Shown here: positions 20,955 to 32,900 of the stretch, one piece after another
How positions within the stretch are numbered: position 1 is the stretch's first letter
Layout of the letters: every line of letters starts with the position of its first letter
Assembly (NCBI GenBank): GCA_950097015.1
Contig: CATNEN010000038.1
Location: forward strand, 19,812,001-19,876,000
Length of the DNA stretch: 64,000 nucleotides
Source: Macrostomum hystrix
Lineage: Eukaryota > Platyhelminthes > Macrostomidae
Reading direction: 5' to 3'
The notes under the pieces: model-generated
Told to the model about the DNA's origin: nothing
Databases searched by the model: none
The model's input: only the letters and a program-made list of their open reading frames with translations
Made by a program: the position numbers and the translations under genes

Positions 20955-23900
20955 TCAGTTACAGATGTGCATCACCTTCTCCTCCACGCAGGTCTTGCAG
21001 CGCACGTGGCAGCACCACTCGAACTTGCACTGGCAGCTTTGCGCCTCCTTGACGCGCCGCGAGACGTAGCCACGCTGGCAGCAGAGCTTCGAGCAGCTGG
21101 TATGCGGGTCCTCCGGGTTCAGGAAGCACTCCCTGTTGCGGGTGCCCTGAATGCCCAGGGTGCCATTGGGCCGGCAGAAGTCTGGCGAGTCGGCCAGGAA
21201 GACTAGCTCGCTGCGGCGCGGCCTCCTGCGCTGACGCTGGCGACGGCGCCGGCTTTGGGTGGACCGGCCGGCGCGTGAACTCGACGCCGGCGAAGCGTCG
21301 CTGCTGTTGGCCGACTGCTTGAGGCGCAGACCGAAGCCGCGGGTGGCCAGTTTGACTCGCACCGCACGGTCGTAGAGCTCCAGGAGGCGCTCGCCGATCT
21401 GCTTGAAGGAGCGGAGCTGCTGCCAGCAGGTGCGCAGCGAGCAGGAGCCGCTGACGCCGTGGCATTTGCAGCCGATTTCGGCGCTCTTGAATACAATCTG
21501 CGGAGAGGGCGGCGGCTCCAGCTGATCTTGAAATAAGCTTAAAGTACATTCATAGAAATGAAGCTGCTCAGTCCATGGACTGGGAAGCCAATACACCCAG
21601 CAATATTTTTCCTTTGTAATTAATAATAATAATAATAACTTCAGGAGGGCTGCGGGCAAAGGCACTAGATCCGCAGACAGCGAGGAGGCAATTCTGCCCG
21701 TTTCGCTGACTCCTGAGCGCACACTCACGCTAATAACGTACGCAGGTATACAGGTGTGTACATGTGCCCTGAATTTCTCATCGTCCGGCAGTGTACACTC
21801 TCACTGTGCCTTGGAGATTGGCCCTCAAGCGTGTAAATTATACGACAAGCCCCCCAAGCCTTCCCTCCGTGGCTGCGCCCCAAATGAATGTGGCCTCGCC
21901 GTAGAATCGAACTCAAGGACCTTGGTGCGAGAGGCGAACGCTTTAAGGGCGAGGACTTCTTAGGAACTGAAACCACTGAGTTAAGTGTATTGCTCAAAGA
22001 CACGAACTATTCTATTGTAGACGGGAATCGAACCTCCAAAACCTCATAACTTTCTCCCTCTTAGAAGTCCAGAGATCTAACCTCTAGATCTAATATAATC
22101 CTAGTCTAAATAAATTTTCAGAACTTATCGTAAATAGACAATAGAGACCTAAATGTGTCAACGTCCAGAACATATTTAAAATCATTAAATCGTTGAAAAT
22201 CGTTAGAAATCGTTACTAAATTGTGACAATTAGCTGCATCAACGTTGAAAAGTTTGTAGGCAATCAAAGCCTATATTGTGCTCTCAGGCTGCTGTTTGTG
22301 CCTAGGGCTGTGTTTCGATCGCTAAAAAAGTAGAAAAAAAGATTTGCTTAATATTGAATAGCAAAAAACTGTCTATGCTATATAGCGATTCAATTACGCG
22401 AGTATGCATGTTACTTATTTTCTGGGCCATTAACTAATTTTAGCTTCTTTAGTAGAATGCTGGACTAATTAAATACTCGTTCAATACCGATACGCGCATT
22501 TTACCGTTGTTTGCCTCGCGGCAAAGCCCAATTTTCTAGCGCGGGGGATTAAAAGGCAATTCGCGCTAATCCCCTGTTTACAACCCTCTACTATCACAGT
22601 GAATTGTCTAGCATTGTGCGAAAATGGTCGCCCATTGTGCCTTTAGTAGGGCCAGACTAAAATAGAAAAATAACAATATAGCTAAATGTAAGAATGTTGA
22701 GCATGAGTTCGTGTCTGGTTTTTTATGAGTCTGGCTCGTGGCGTAGGAGTAACTTTACTTTGAGACTTATATTTTTTCGAGGCCTTGTGAGTCTTGGTGT
22801 CGGGTAAGTGTGGAAGCTACTCAAACTGCTTCTATTTGGGGAGAGGTGAAACTGAATTCATCTTAACTATTTCATATTTTCGCTTGAGCCCACACAAAAA
22901 TTTATATTCTATAAGACTGAAATTGACTTTATGTTGAGTCAATTATCCATGATATGCGACCTAAAGTTGCTCATCCAATCAGCTTCCCTGAAGCCTCCCT
23001 GAGGCCTTTCTGAACCCCTTGTCAAGCCTCCCTGAAGCCTCCATGAGGCCTTTCTGAAGCCTCCCTGAAGCCTCCATGAGGCCTTTTTGAAGCCTCCCTG
23101 TAGCCTAACTGAAGCCTCACTGAAGTGTATCTGAAGCCTCCATGAAGCCTTACTGAAGTGTATCTGAAGCCTCCATGAAACCATCCTTAAGCCTCCACTG
23201 ACTATTGAAGCCTTTTTGAAGCCTCCCTGAAGCCTCCACTGAAGCCTTTCTGAAGCCTCCCTGAAGCCTCCACTGAAGCCTTTCTGAAGCCTCCACAAAG
23301 CCTCCCTGAAGCCTCCCTGAGGCCTCAGTGAATTCACACCGTTCAGGTGCGTCCAGGCTTCCAGTCACTCACCCGCCGGCCGACTTCATTGTTGTGCAGG
23401 TTGACCATTGTCTTAGCCAGTTCCATGCTGTGTCTGGGATGGTTCTGCTCGGACTCCTTGGCATCAATGAAGCCCTTGGCAAAGTCATAGCCGAACATCA
23501 CATCGTCGCCGCAGCCGCCCCAGATCCAGTCGCGATTCAGGTTGCTGGGCCGCAGAGCTTTGGAGCAGCCGCATTTGCTCAGGAACGGCCCCGGGCCGAT
23601 TTCGCCATCCTGGGCGGCGCGCTTGCAGGCCCTTGAGACCGAGTGGACAACTCCGGCCGCCGTGATGGCGTGCGCGAAGGACGACTCGCGAGTTGGTGCT
23701 GTGGGACGGCATGGGATCGTCAGAGTGATGTGAATTTAGACAACAGATAGCCTGACATGACCGATGGGCTGTCATGGCCGATAGGCTGTCATGACTGATA
23801 GCCTGTCATGACCGATAGTCTGTCATGACCGATAATAATAATAATAACAATTTCAGGAGGGCTGCGGGCAATGGCTCTTCATTTGGTGACACTTGACCTG

Positions 23901-26900
23901 CAACCAGCGAGGAGGCAGTCATTCCCCTGACTGCTGAGCACACAAGCACATAGATACTGCACGCAGACACACGCATACACACACACAGGTGTGTATATCT
24001 ACCCTGACGTTCTCATCGTCACTCTCACTGTGCGTTGGCCCTCTAGGGCGTAAATTGTACGGCAAGTCCCCAAGCTTTCTCTCCGCGGCTGCGCCCCCAA
24101 AATGAATGCGGCCTCGCAGCGGAATCGAGCTCAGGGACCTTGGGAAAACCTTAGTGCGCTCTGTCACTCACTCCATTTTATAAACGATAGCATGACTGAA
24201 AACAATGGCTGGCAAACAATTTGCACTGAGAAAATTCTATACAAAATGCTAGCAACTTTTTCAATATATACTTTCTGATCTTCAAGCGAGACAAAGATTC
24301 CCTACTGCAGAAGCCTCTTAAAATGCAAGGAAATTTCTAGAATTTCTTTAAAAAGACAGTTTAAACAGAAATTCTGATCCTCTTCAAAGAAGGCGAACCG
24401 ATTGCGTAACGCTTTGAAACTGCCAGCGACAGACATGTGTACCTAGGAAGCAGTTGGCAGAGCATCCACCCATGCGACAATTCTAGCTATATAGAAACAG
24501 ACTAACAGTTAGGGACAGCTGACCGAGGATGCGATAGGAACAAGAATTGAAATTCTTTCAAGCCAACTGCGGTAGCAAATAATATGGATTGCCTATAGTT
24601 CTGTTGTCTTCAACTATAGAAAACTAAGGGACCGAACAAATTTGAACGCCGAAGAATGAGTTTTGCCAATGGGAAACTAAATCGCTTGTGCCTAGATAGC
24701 GCCGTTATACAATTTCTTACAGCCATGTTTTCCAATGTCGTGAGTTTTTGTATCGTTTTCTTTGGCCCTGCCGTTGCATGGCTTCTGTTTGACACTGTTT
24801 GGTACATTTGCCCATAATTAGCTCCGACCGCGTTGACTGCCTTCTCTTCATTTCTCATTATCCTTGCTGGCTTCAAGCTTTGTGCGTTTTTTCTTGTGAG
24901 GAAAAAAACGCATTTTTTAGCAAACTGAGAAAAAATTGGAGGGAAGCTGGATTCAGGGGGGGGGAATCTTCGTCTGTGTTGGACGCCATGTTGATGATGA
25001 AGAGTGCTGAAGCATTTTGATTGAAAATATGCATGGTGTGAATGTGTAGGTTGCAAACATGCGAGCATTCACCTCGCAGAAGTTGATATGACAGCCATGG
25101 CATTGATTGCCTGATTGGCACCGCTCCGCTAGCCAAGTGCATTCAAGAGGAAGTATTGTATTTCTGGCTTCTGTTGTTTTTTTTCTCTTCTTTATTATTT
25201 TGCCGACGACTGCCTGTTAGTGGTGTCCTGGCTGCTAACGCTTCGCTGACGAATTCTTTCACATGAGTGTCACTGCACGCACTTAACTAGCTTCCATACC
25301 ACTTTGAGTCTATTTTTTCTGAGATTGCTTCTTTCTCTTTCACTCGACTTTTTTTCAAGTGGAACTACAGGTGAATATTAGACGAGACCAACAGTAGATC
25401 CACAGAATATTACATTAATATGTACAGATGAAGAACCATGAAACGACGCTTGATACTGGTAGTGACATTATTGTAACGGTAAAAGCTATAGCAGGAATGC
25501 GAGGAATAACGATACTCAAAAATGGGGAAAGTGCGCATTTAGTTGCAGTATTCCCTTATTAATGTTACCTCAGCGGATTTTCAAGCTCAGGCACCTGAGT
25601 GCACGGGGGCAAACTTATTTATTATAGAAGCCATATATACGTCCCCTGAATACGTCACCAAAAGTTTGTTGTGTTGTTCAAACACCTGAAATATGCAATA
25701 TCTCTTGGCTCCACTATTCGTACATTTAAGATTCTATAGCATTCTATTCAACAGCTTGCAACAATGGCCACAGCGCGCCCCCGCTGGCTCAGGAATCCTG
25801 TGAACTGACCCAGCGGGCACCGGGCAGCAGCGTTGAGTATTGAAAGCCTAGCTGCCCGCTCCGAAACTGCGTAGTGTTTTTGAAGTTCGACACGAAGACA
25901 GGCGACAACTCATAAATTAAGCGCTCTGTTCTGGCTGGTTGAACTGCTCAATTCAACTGCTCAATATGCTTGTCCCTCACTTACATTAATAAGATAGACC
26001 GAGAGAGTATTAGAGGCCTCCCTCTAGCTCTAATTGAATGCTCACCTGTCAGACAAACAATCAAACTTACATACACCTTCGTCTATTCATCTCGGTGCTG
26101 GTTGTCGTAAGTAAATTTTTGCTAAGAAGAATTTCAGTCAGTTTTTTTACCACTTTAGCACCGACCTCCCATTGGCTTCTGCGCAAAACCCGACCAAACT
26201 ATATGGACTCTAGAGCTTTCCTTAATTTTCTATGTTTTTCTACCTGTGGTTAGGCTATAGTGTGTATAGTCTGGTCTCTAAGCCGACAAACTTCTGTTGA
26301 CAATGAGACCACAGCGAAGGGCCGCGTTGGGGCTTAGAGCTGTGAAAATGCTGCCTTCTTATCGGTGTTAACAATCCTGTACCGTCTGCAGATGTTCAAC
26401 AATACCCCCCAATCCTAAAACAAACCAGCTCATCTGCTGCCTCACTCACTCACACCATTTACCTATCGCTCTCTTATCAAACTACATTACCATAGCGGTT
26501 AATTCAGTGAAGCCCTGCTTTTTTTGCTACTAAAAGCATACTCTGCCGAGAGGACTCAAGCCATTTAGCTGCAGCAAGGAAATGCATGTGTTAAAAGGTG
26601 GACTTGGATCTGGTTAAACAAAACACTCGATACAGGCCCGCAAACGAGTAGGTCTTCACAATGACAAGTCAGTTGACCAGTGAGATTGGAGACAATAAAG
26701 AGATTGGATATGAGATTCGTGGGGCTTGAGTTTGGAGATTATCGAGGCGTTAGATGGGAGATTCATTTATGGGGCTTAAATAGAGAGATTTAAGAGATTT
26801 AACACTCGATGAACTCACCATCGTCCGACATTGGCCCGAAGGCCAGGCTGGACGTGTGGCTGGCGCCGCAGTTCCAGCGTCGGGCGCGGAACTGCGAGGC

Positions 26901-29900
26901 GCACTCCTGCATACCCAACCTGGCGCCCTGCGTCACAGCAGGCATCAGCGAGAAGTGCTGCTGGCAGTAGAGAGTCTGCTTCGGCGATAGGCCAGCGATG
27001 CTGCTGCAGGTTGGCTGAGCGGACAGGATCAGCGTCTGGTCAAGCCGGTGCCCACCCGCCTTCCACGACAGGAAGCCAACGTTCCTATTTGCGTTGGGAA
27101 CGATTTTTCTTGTAGGGTATTGAGCCTCAATCTTTGACTTTCTGACTTTCTGAATTCTATGAAAGACACCCACCTCAATCCGTCTGGCTTAGCTTTAATA
27201 ACTCCGCCCTACTGACAGCCACCTCACTCCGTCTAGCTTAGCTCTAATAACTCCTGCCCTACTGACAGCCACCTCACTCCGTCTGGCTTAGCTCTAATAA
27301 CTCCTGCCCTACAGACAGCCACCTCACTCCGTCTGAATTCACTCTCCAACCACTCCTGCCCTACAGACACCCACCTCACTCCGTCTGGCTTAGCTTTAAT
27401 AACTCCGCTCTACTGACAGCCACCTCACTCCGTCTGGCTTAGCTCTAATAACTCCTGCCCTACAGACAGCCACCTCACTCCGTCTGAATTCACTCTCCAA
27501 CCACTCCTGCCCTACAGACACCCACCTCACTACGTCTGGCTTAGCTCTAATAACTCCTGCCCTACAGACAGCCACCTCACTCCGTCTGAATTCACTCTCC
27601 AACCACTCCTGCCCTACAGACACCCACCTCACTCCGTCTGGCTTCGCTCTAATAACTACTGCCCTAGAGACGCCAACCTGACTCCCTAATTTATGTTTTC
27701 TCTAATAATTTTTTTCCTCTTGACATAAAGTTTAGTCCAGCCACCGTCTTTCATCTCTTCTTCATTCGGGGCTTCCTAGCCTATTCTTATGAATTATTAT
27801 CTCTAAGTTACACGCGCAGATAAATTTGGAGCCTTATTATATAGAGCTTATTAAATTGTTAATTTTCAAATAGTCCGCCTTAAAGTTGCTGAGCCTCTTG
27901 TTTCTCGGCATTATTGTTATACTAAACACCTCAGGCGTGAACCCTAACACGCTATAAATGCCCAGCCTATTTTTCTGTAAAAACACACGACATTGGTTGG
28001 AATTGGCATACACAATGGGTAGTCATTGAAACGTGAGGCGGTGAGCATGAGTTAGAGGGGCGTGAGTTCAGGATGGGTGGGATGCAGAATCTGCTGACTA
28101 ATTCGCATCGCCTGGTGAGTATAGGGCTTCCGTCGTCTATTCTCGACGCCCAATCAAGCTCAAAGACAGCGCGGCTAGCTCAGGCATGGCAACAAATTTT
28201 AGTGAGCCGCCAGGTCGCACCCTTTGTGCACCGGCTCCTCTTCATCTTCCCTCTGTCTTCACCTGAACAGTCTTCCTGAGCGCATTTCCGCCGCTGCGTG
28301 AGCTCAGAAAATTTCTACCTGCTGATCAGACGACTCAGACTCTAGAGGCCGTATTTCTGTGAAAAAGCAGATGAGGAATGAAACCCACAAATTTTATATA
28401 CCCCGCGGGTGAGATAACAAGACGAACGAACAGGAAAAAAGGCAGAAGAATAGAAATATAGAAGACAAGGGAAGCCTATTCGGGCTATGGGCTCAGCTGC
28501 TAGTTGGAGTGGAAACATTGCATAGGATTTGAGTATAGGGCGAGACTTTGCCGGCGGCTGTTTTATTTGAGATTAACGAAGCGTGCTCACGCCTCATGAG
28601 GCTATTAGACCGCGCCAATCCTAGAGTCTTATAGAGACTTATACCTACCTGTATCTGAGTCCACCTGCTTAAAATCTGATCCTATAGGGCTTACAAAATC
28701 CTATCAATACCTGTCACGGTATGTTGGTTTCTTTGTTTGTACGTGTACAGACTGGGTTTTTACTTCGTCTGGTTTAAAATGACAGAAATAGCTTATGAGG
28801 TCTAGGTATGGATTGCAGTAAGACTCTGAAAATAATGGGCTAATACTGTTTGCAGCCCCTGGCACCTTCAAACCCTAATCTCACCTATATCTCATCTGTA
28901 CCCTGTCTCATCTCCCCTAGCCTGTCTCATCTCCCCTACCCTGTCTCATCTCCCCTACCCTGTCTCATCTCCCCTACCCTGTCTCATCTCTCCCCTGGCT
29001 CACCTCTCCAGTGTCACATCTCTCCAGCGTCTCATCTCTCCAGCGTCTCATCTCTCCAGTGTCTCATCTCTCCTGTCTCATCTCTCCCCAGTCTCACCTC
29101 TCCCCTGTCTCATCTCTCCCTTGGCTCACCTCTCCAGTATCTCATCTCTCCCCTGGCTCATCTCTCCCATGCCTTTACTCACTTCTGTCTCATATCTCCC
29201 CTGCCTCATCTCTCCCCTGTCTCATCTCTCCCCTGTCTCACCTCTCCAGTGTCTCATCTCTCCCCTGGCTCATCTCTCCCATGCCTTTACTCACTTCTGT
29301 CTCATATCTCCCCTGCCTCATCTCTCCCCTGTCTCACCTCTCCAGTGTCTCATCTCTCCCCTGGCTCATCTCTCCCATGCCTTTACTCACTTCTGTCTCA
29401 TATCTCCCCTGTCTCATCTCTCCCCTGTCTCACCTCTCCAGTGTCTCATCTCTCCCCTGGCTCATCTCTCCATGCCTCTACTCTCTTCTGTCTCATGTCT
29501 ACCCTATCTCATCTCTCCCCTGGCTCACCTCTCCAGTGTCTCATCTCTCCCCTGGCTCATCTCTCCCATGTCTCTACTCTCTTCTGTCTCATCTCTCCCC
29601 TGTCTCATCTCTCCCCTGGCTCACCTCTCCAGTGTCTCATCTCTCCCCTGGCTCATCTCTCCCATGCCTCTACTCTCTTCTGTCTCATCTCTCCCCTGTC
29701 TCATCTCTCCCCTGTCTCACCTCTCCCCTGTCTCATCTCTCCCCTGTCTCACCTCTCCAGTGTCTCATCTCTCCCCTGGCTCATCTCTCCATGCCTCTAC
29801 TCTCTTCTGTCTCATGTCTACCCTATCTCATCTCTCCCCTGGCTCACCTCTCCAGTGTCTCATCTCTCCCCTGGCTCATCTCTCCCATGTCTCTACTCTC

Positions 29901-32900
29901 TTCTGTCTCACCTCTCCCCTGTCTCATCTCTCCCCTGTCTCACCTCTCCAGTGTCTCATCTCTCCCCTGGCTCATCTCTCCATGCCTCTACTCTCTTCTG
30001 TCTCACCTCTCCCCTGTCTCATCTCTCCCCTGTCTCACCTCTCCAGTGTCTCATCTCTCCCCTGGCTCATCTCTCCATGCCTCTACTCTCTTCTGTCTCA
30101 TGTCTACCCTATCTCATCTCTCCCCTGGCTCATCTCTCCATGCCTCTACTCTCTTCTGTCTCATGTCTACCCTATCTCATCTCTCCCCTGGCTCATCTCT
30201 CCATGCCTCTACTCTCTTCTGTCTCATCTCTCCCCTGGCTCATCTCTCCCCTGGCTCATCTCTCCATGCCTCTACTCTCTTCTGTCTCATGTCTACCCTA
30301 TCTCATCTCTCCTCTGTCCTGTCTCATATTTCCCCAGTCTACTTTGTCCTAATCTCTAATCCCTGAATTCGTCACGCAGTCATGTTTTGCCTCTTTTTTG
30401 GCCTACCAGGTAAGTTTGCTGACCTCAGTTAGAAACAATCAAATGAAGGACAGGACTTGCAGAAGTTCATAGAAGGACAAGTCTGAAACTAAAACAAAAG
30501 AGAACTGCCTGATCCTCACCAGAGATCAAATTGGAAGATAAGAACAGGATGCAGATGTTCCCAAATTTGGGATTGACAGGTGTTAAAGATTTGTTAAACA
30601 TTCTTTTACTTTTTGTTTGTCTCGCGGGAATTCTCGCGGAAATCCCGATTGGACAGCCATATTCGCTTAATAATCCAATCAGTTATAATCTGCTTTCGTT
30701 CAAGTCTGTGAAGTTGCGGTATCCCAACGTCGAAATCTTAACACAATGAGCCATTTCAGAATGTTTATTCATTCAATAGCAGTGTAATGTGTAAGTCACT
30801 TAGGATTTTACTAACCCTAGTTCGCTAGATAACAAATGTAGCCACATGTGTCGGTATAATAATAATAATAATAATAATAATAATTAATAATTGATTACAC
30901 CTGCCCCAATTGGGTCAGATGTGCAGCCGACAGCACAGCCGCAGCTAATGCGCGGCGCATCTGAAGGCTGCGTACAGCTGTTCAGTCCATGGACTGGGGG
31001 GACGCCACACCCACCTTCAATTATCCCAGCTGATGCTGGTACCCATTTAACAGCTGGGTGAACTGAAGCAATGCAGAGTTAAGTGTCTTGCTAAAGGACA
31101 CAAATTGTTCCTGTGGAGTCGGGAATCGAACCCCCGACCTTCAAGTCGTGAGTCCGACGCCCTAACCACTAGGCTACAACCTACTATAACCTAACTATAT
31201 AGATCTAGAACTGTTTTTAACTACCAAATGTTTCGAAACGGTTGAAAGTCCTGCGCAACTAAAGCTGTGCTTTCCACGATCGTGTCTTGTTTAATCAATT
31301 AACTGTTTTATTATTTTTTTCTAGACATTGTCTTTCGATGGCTACATGTATATACGAGCCGTAGATAGTAGAATATTGATTCATTGACATCGACTGAAGT
31401 GCTACAAATAAGAATTGTCAATAGCTTTATGAATTCGCTTTTGCCATCTGTCCGTGTCTAGTTTTGTTTTGCTAATTATATAATCTAATTAATATGGATT
31501 CTAATTAACTGCTGAAACCTAATTCTGTGAACAGTTGTGCGTCTTGAATGTATCGTTGCTAATCTAATCTTCACAATTTGGTTTCTTGAACTGTTCATTT
31601 AATAACGTGAGTGCTAGTTGAGGCTTCAGAATATCATGTTCTGTTCTCACCAAGCGAGTATTAAAATAGTGAAAGGGAGAAACATAGGGACATTGGTTAA
31701 GGTGACGGGACTGTAGGATTGAGACGGGACTGTTGGATTGAGACGGGACTGTAGGATAGAGACGGGACTGTAGGATTGAGACGGGACTGTAGGATTGAGA
31801 CGGGACTGTAGGATTGAGACGGGACTGTAGGATTGAGACGGGACTGTAGGATCGAGACGGGACTGTAGGATCGAGACGGGACTGTTGGATTGAGACGGGA
31901 CTGTAGGATTGAGACGGGACTGTAGGATCGAGACGGGACTGTAGGATCGAGACGGGACTGTAGGATTGAGACAGGACTGTAGGATTGAGACGGGACTGTA
32001 GGATTGAGACGGGACTGTAGGATTGAGACGGGACTGTTGGATTGAGACGGGACTGTAGGATAGAGACGGGACTGTTGGATTGACACGGGACTGTAGGAAT
32101 GAGACGGGACTGTTGGATTGAGACGGGACTGTAGGATTGAGACGGGACTGTAGGATCGAGACGGGACTGTAGGATTGAGACGGGACTGTAGGATTGAGAC
32201 GGGACTGTAGGATTGAGACGGGACTGTAGGAATGAGACGGGACTGTAGGATACAGACGGGACTGTAGGATACAGACGGGACTGTAGGATTGAGACGGGAC
32301 TGTAGGATACAGACGGGACTGTTGGATTGAGACGGGACTGTAGGATTGAGACGGGACTGTAGGATACAGACGGGACTGTTGGATTGAGACGGGACTGTTG
32401 GATTGAGACGGGACTGTAGGATTGAGACGGGATTGTAGGATACAGAAGGGACTGTAGGATTGAGACGGGATTGTAGGATACAGAAGGGACTGTAGGATTG
32501 AGACGGGATTGTAGGATACAGAAGGGACTGTAGGATTGAGACGGGATTGTAGGATACAGAAGGGACTGTAGGATTGAGACGGGATTGTAGGATACAGACG
32601 GGACTGTAGGATTGAGACGGGACTGTAGGATCGAGACGGGACTGTAGGATTGAGACGGGACTGTAGGATCGAGACGGGACTGTAGGATTGAGACGGGATT
32701 GTAGGATACAGAAGGGACTGTAGGATTGAGACGGGATTGTAGGATACAGACGGGACTGTAGGATTGATACGGGATTGTAGGATACAGAAGGGACTGTAGG
32801 ATTGAGACGGGATTGTAGGATTGAGACGGGACTGTAGGATTGAGACGGGACTGTAGGATCGAGACGGGACGTTGGATTGAGACGGGACTGTAGGATCGAG

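Noticed and set aside
20959-21549. Alternative Ala/Arg-rich minus-strand frames over Wnt exon 4
   Set aside because: They are shadow frames of GC-rich Wnt coding sequence; the true frame has the full Wnt cysteine pattern.
24610-25142. Overlapping frames of 152 and 89 residues on the minus strand
   Set aside because: No recognised domain, no splice sites, and located in Wnt intron 2. Kept as unexplained intron sequence.
28850-30366. Three overlapping long plus-strand reading frames (up to 500 residues), Ser/Leu/His/Pro-rich
   Set aside because: They are the same minisatellite read in three frames. All frames are open because the unit lacks stops, and the region is inside Wnt intron 1.
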